This document shows positions 40,495-40,542 of a stretch of DNA of 40,542 bases, in pieces. The stretch's first letter is position 1; every line of letters starts with the position of its first letter. This DNA is from Klebsiella pneumoniae. GTDB lineage: Bacteria > Pseudomonadota > Gammaproteobacteria > Ga0077536. The stretch lies in contig CAMAXW010000031.1 of assembly GCA_945862315.1 (NCBI GenBank), positions 1-40,542 on the forward strand, in the 5' to 3' direction. Below the pieces are notes generated by a model that searched no databases, was not told the origin of the DNA, and worked only from the letters and a program-made list of their open reading frames with translations. The position numbers and the translations under genes were made by a program.

Positions 40495-40542
40495 GTTTAG
40501 GACGGTGTGTTTCGTGCGACTTCTAGCGCGAAGGCTGCTCAG

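Noticed and set aside
1-40542. CRISPR array, tRNA/rRNA genes, transposase or prophage genes
   Set aside because: No regularly spaced repeats, cloverleaf-like segments, or recognisable transposase, integrase or phage proteins were found by eye.

Overview
The window is GC-rich bacterial chromosome with densely packed genes, frequent 1-4 nt start/stop overlaps, and several GTG or TTG starts supported by good ribosome binding sites. The gene families (SoeABC, SulP, RecQ, YjdM, MtgA, SelO, CinA-like) point to a proteobacterium, probably gamma or beta. I could not place it more precisely. I see no rRNA, tRNA, CRISPR array, prophage or transposase gene.

Left part (1-15.0 kb): the 3' part of a glutathione transferase gene; a leftward soeABC operon for a cytoplasm-facing sulfite dehydrogenase; a divergent SulP anion transporter. 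Next comes a leftward operon for a four-cluster ferredoxin, an aldehyde:ferredoxin oxidoreductase (AOR) family tungsto/molybdo enzyme and a MoaD-like protein. A short unknown gene coupled to a rhodanese domain without its cysteine follows, then recQ, yjdM, a double cyclic-nucleotide-binding-domain protein and a class II glutamine amidotransferase.

Middle part (15.1-26 kb): catabolic genes. Rightward: a crotonase, a short-chain dehydrogenase and a member of the 6-oxocamphor hydrolase family (C-C cleavage of cyclic beta-diketones) with all five active-site residues. Then a PhyH-type dioxygenase and a PQQ-type sugar/aldose dehydrogenase lipoprotein. A decayed partial copy of the 6-oxocamphor-hydrolase-like gene lies 3.3 kb downstream of the intact one. 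Leftward: a second crotonase, an LLM-type flavin/F420 oxidoreductase, the 3' stump of a cupin gene, a thiolase-fold protein that lacks the thiolase cysteine and has the tyrosines of Ltp2-type aldolases, its DUF35 partner, and a TPR/glycosyltransferase-like protein.

Right part (25.8-40.5 kb): mtgA; a leftward korCAB operon for a 2-oxoacid:ferredoxin oxidoreductase with its own NAD(P)H/FAD/Fe-S subunit; a divergent phosphotriesterase-family hydrolase followed by an unrecognised 227-residue protein; a tightly overlapping leftward run of alpha/beta hydrolase, TlpA-like thioredoxin and SelO; an overlapping CinA-like/MFS exporter pair; and a rightward quinone-oxidoreductase-like and LLM oxidoreductase pair.

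Taken together (inference), the window combines a sulfite oxidation module, low-potential electron chemistry (AOR with ferredoxin, Kor with an NADP-linked subunit) and an accessory set of CoA-ester and ring-cleavage enzymes suited to alicyclic, terpenoid or steroid-like carbon. The most interesting items are the 6-oxocamphor-hydrolase-like enzyme and its decayed copy, the Ltp2/DUF35-like aldolase pair beside a truncated cupin, the AOR with an unusual cysteine spacing, and the unknown protein next to the phosphotriesterase homologue.
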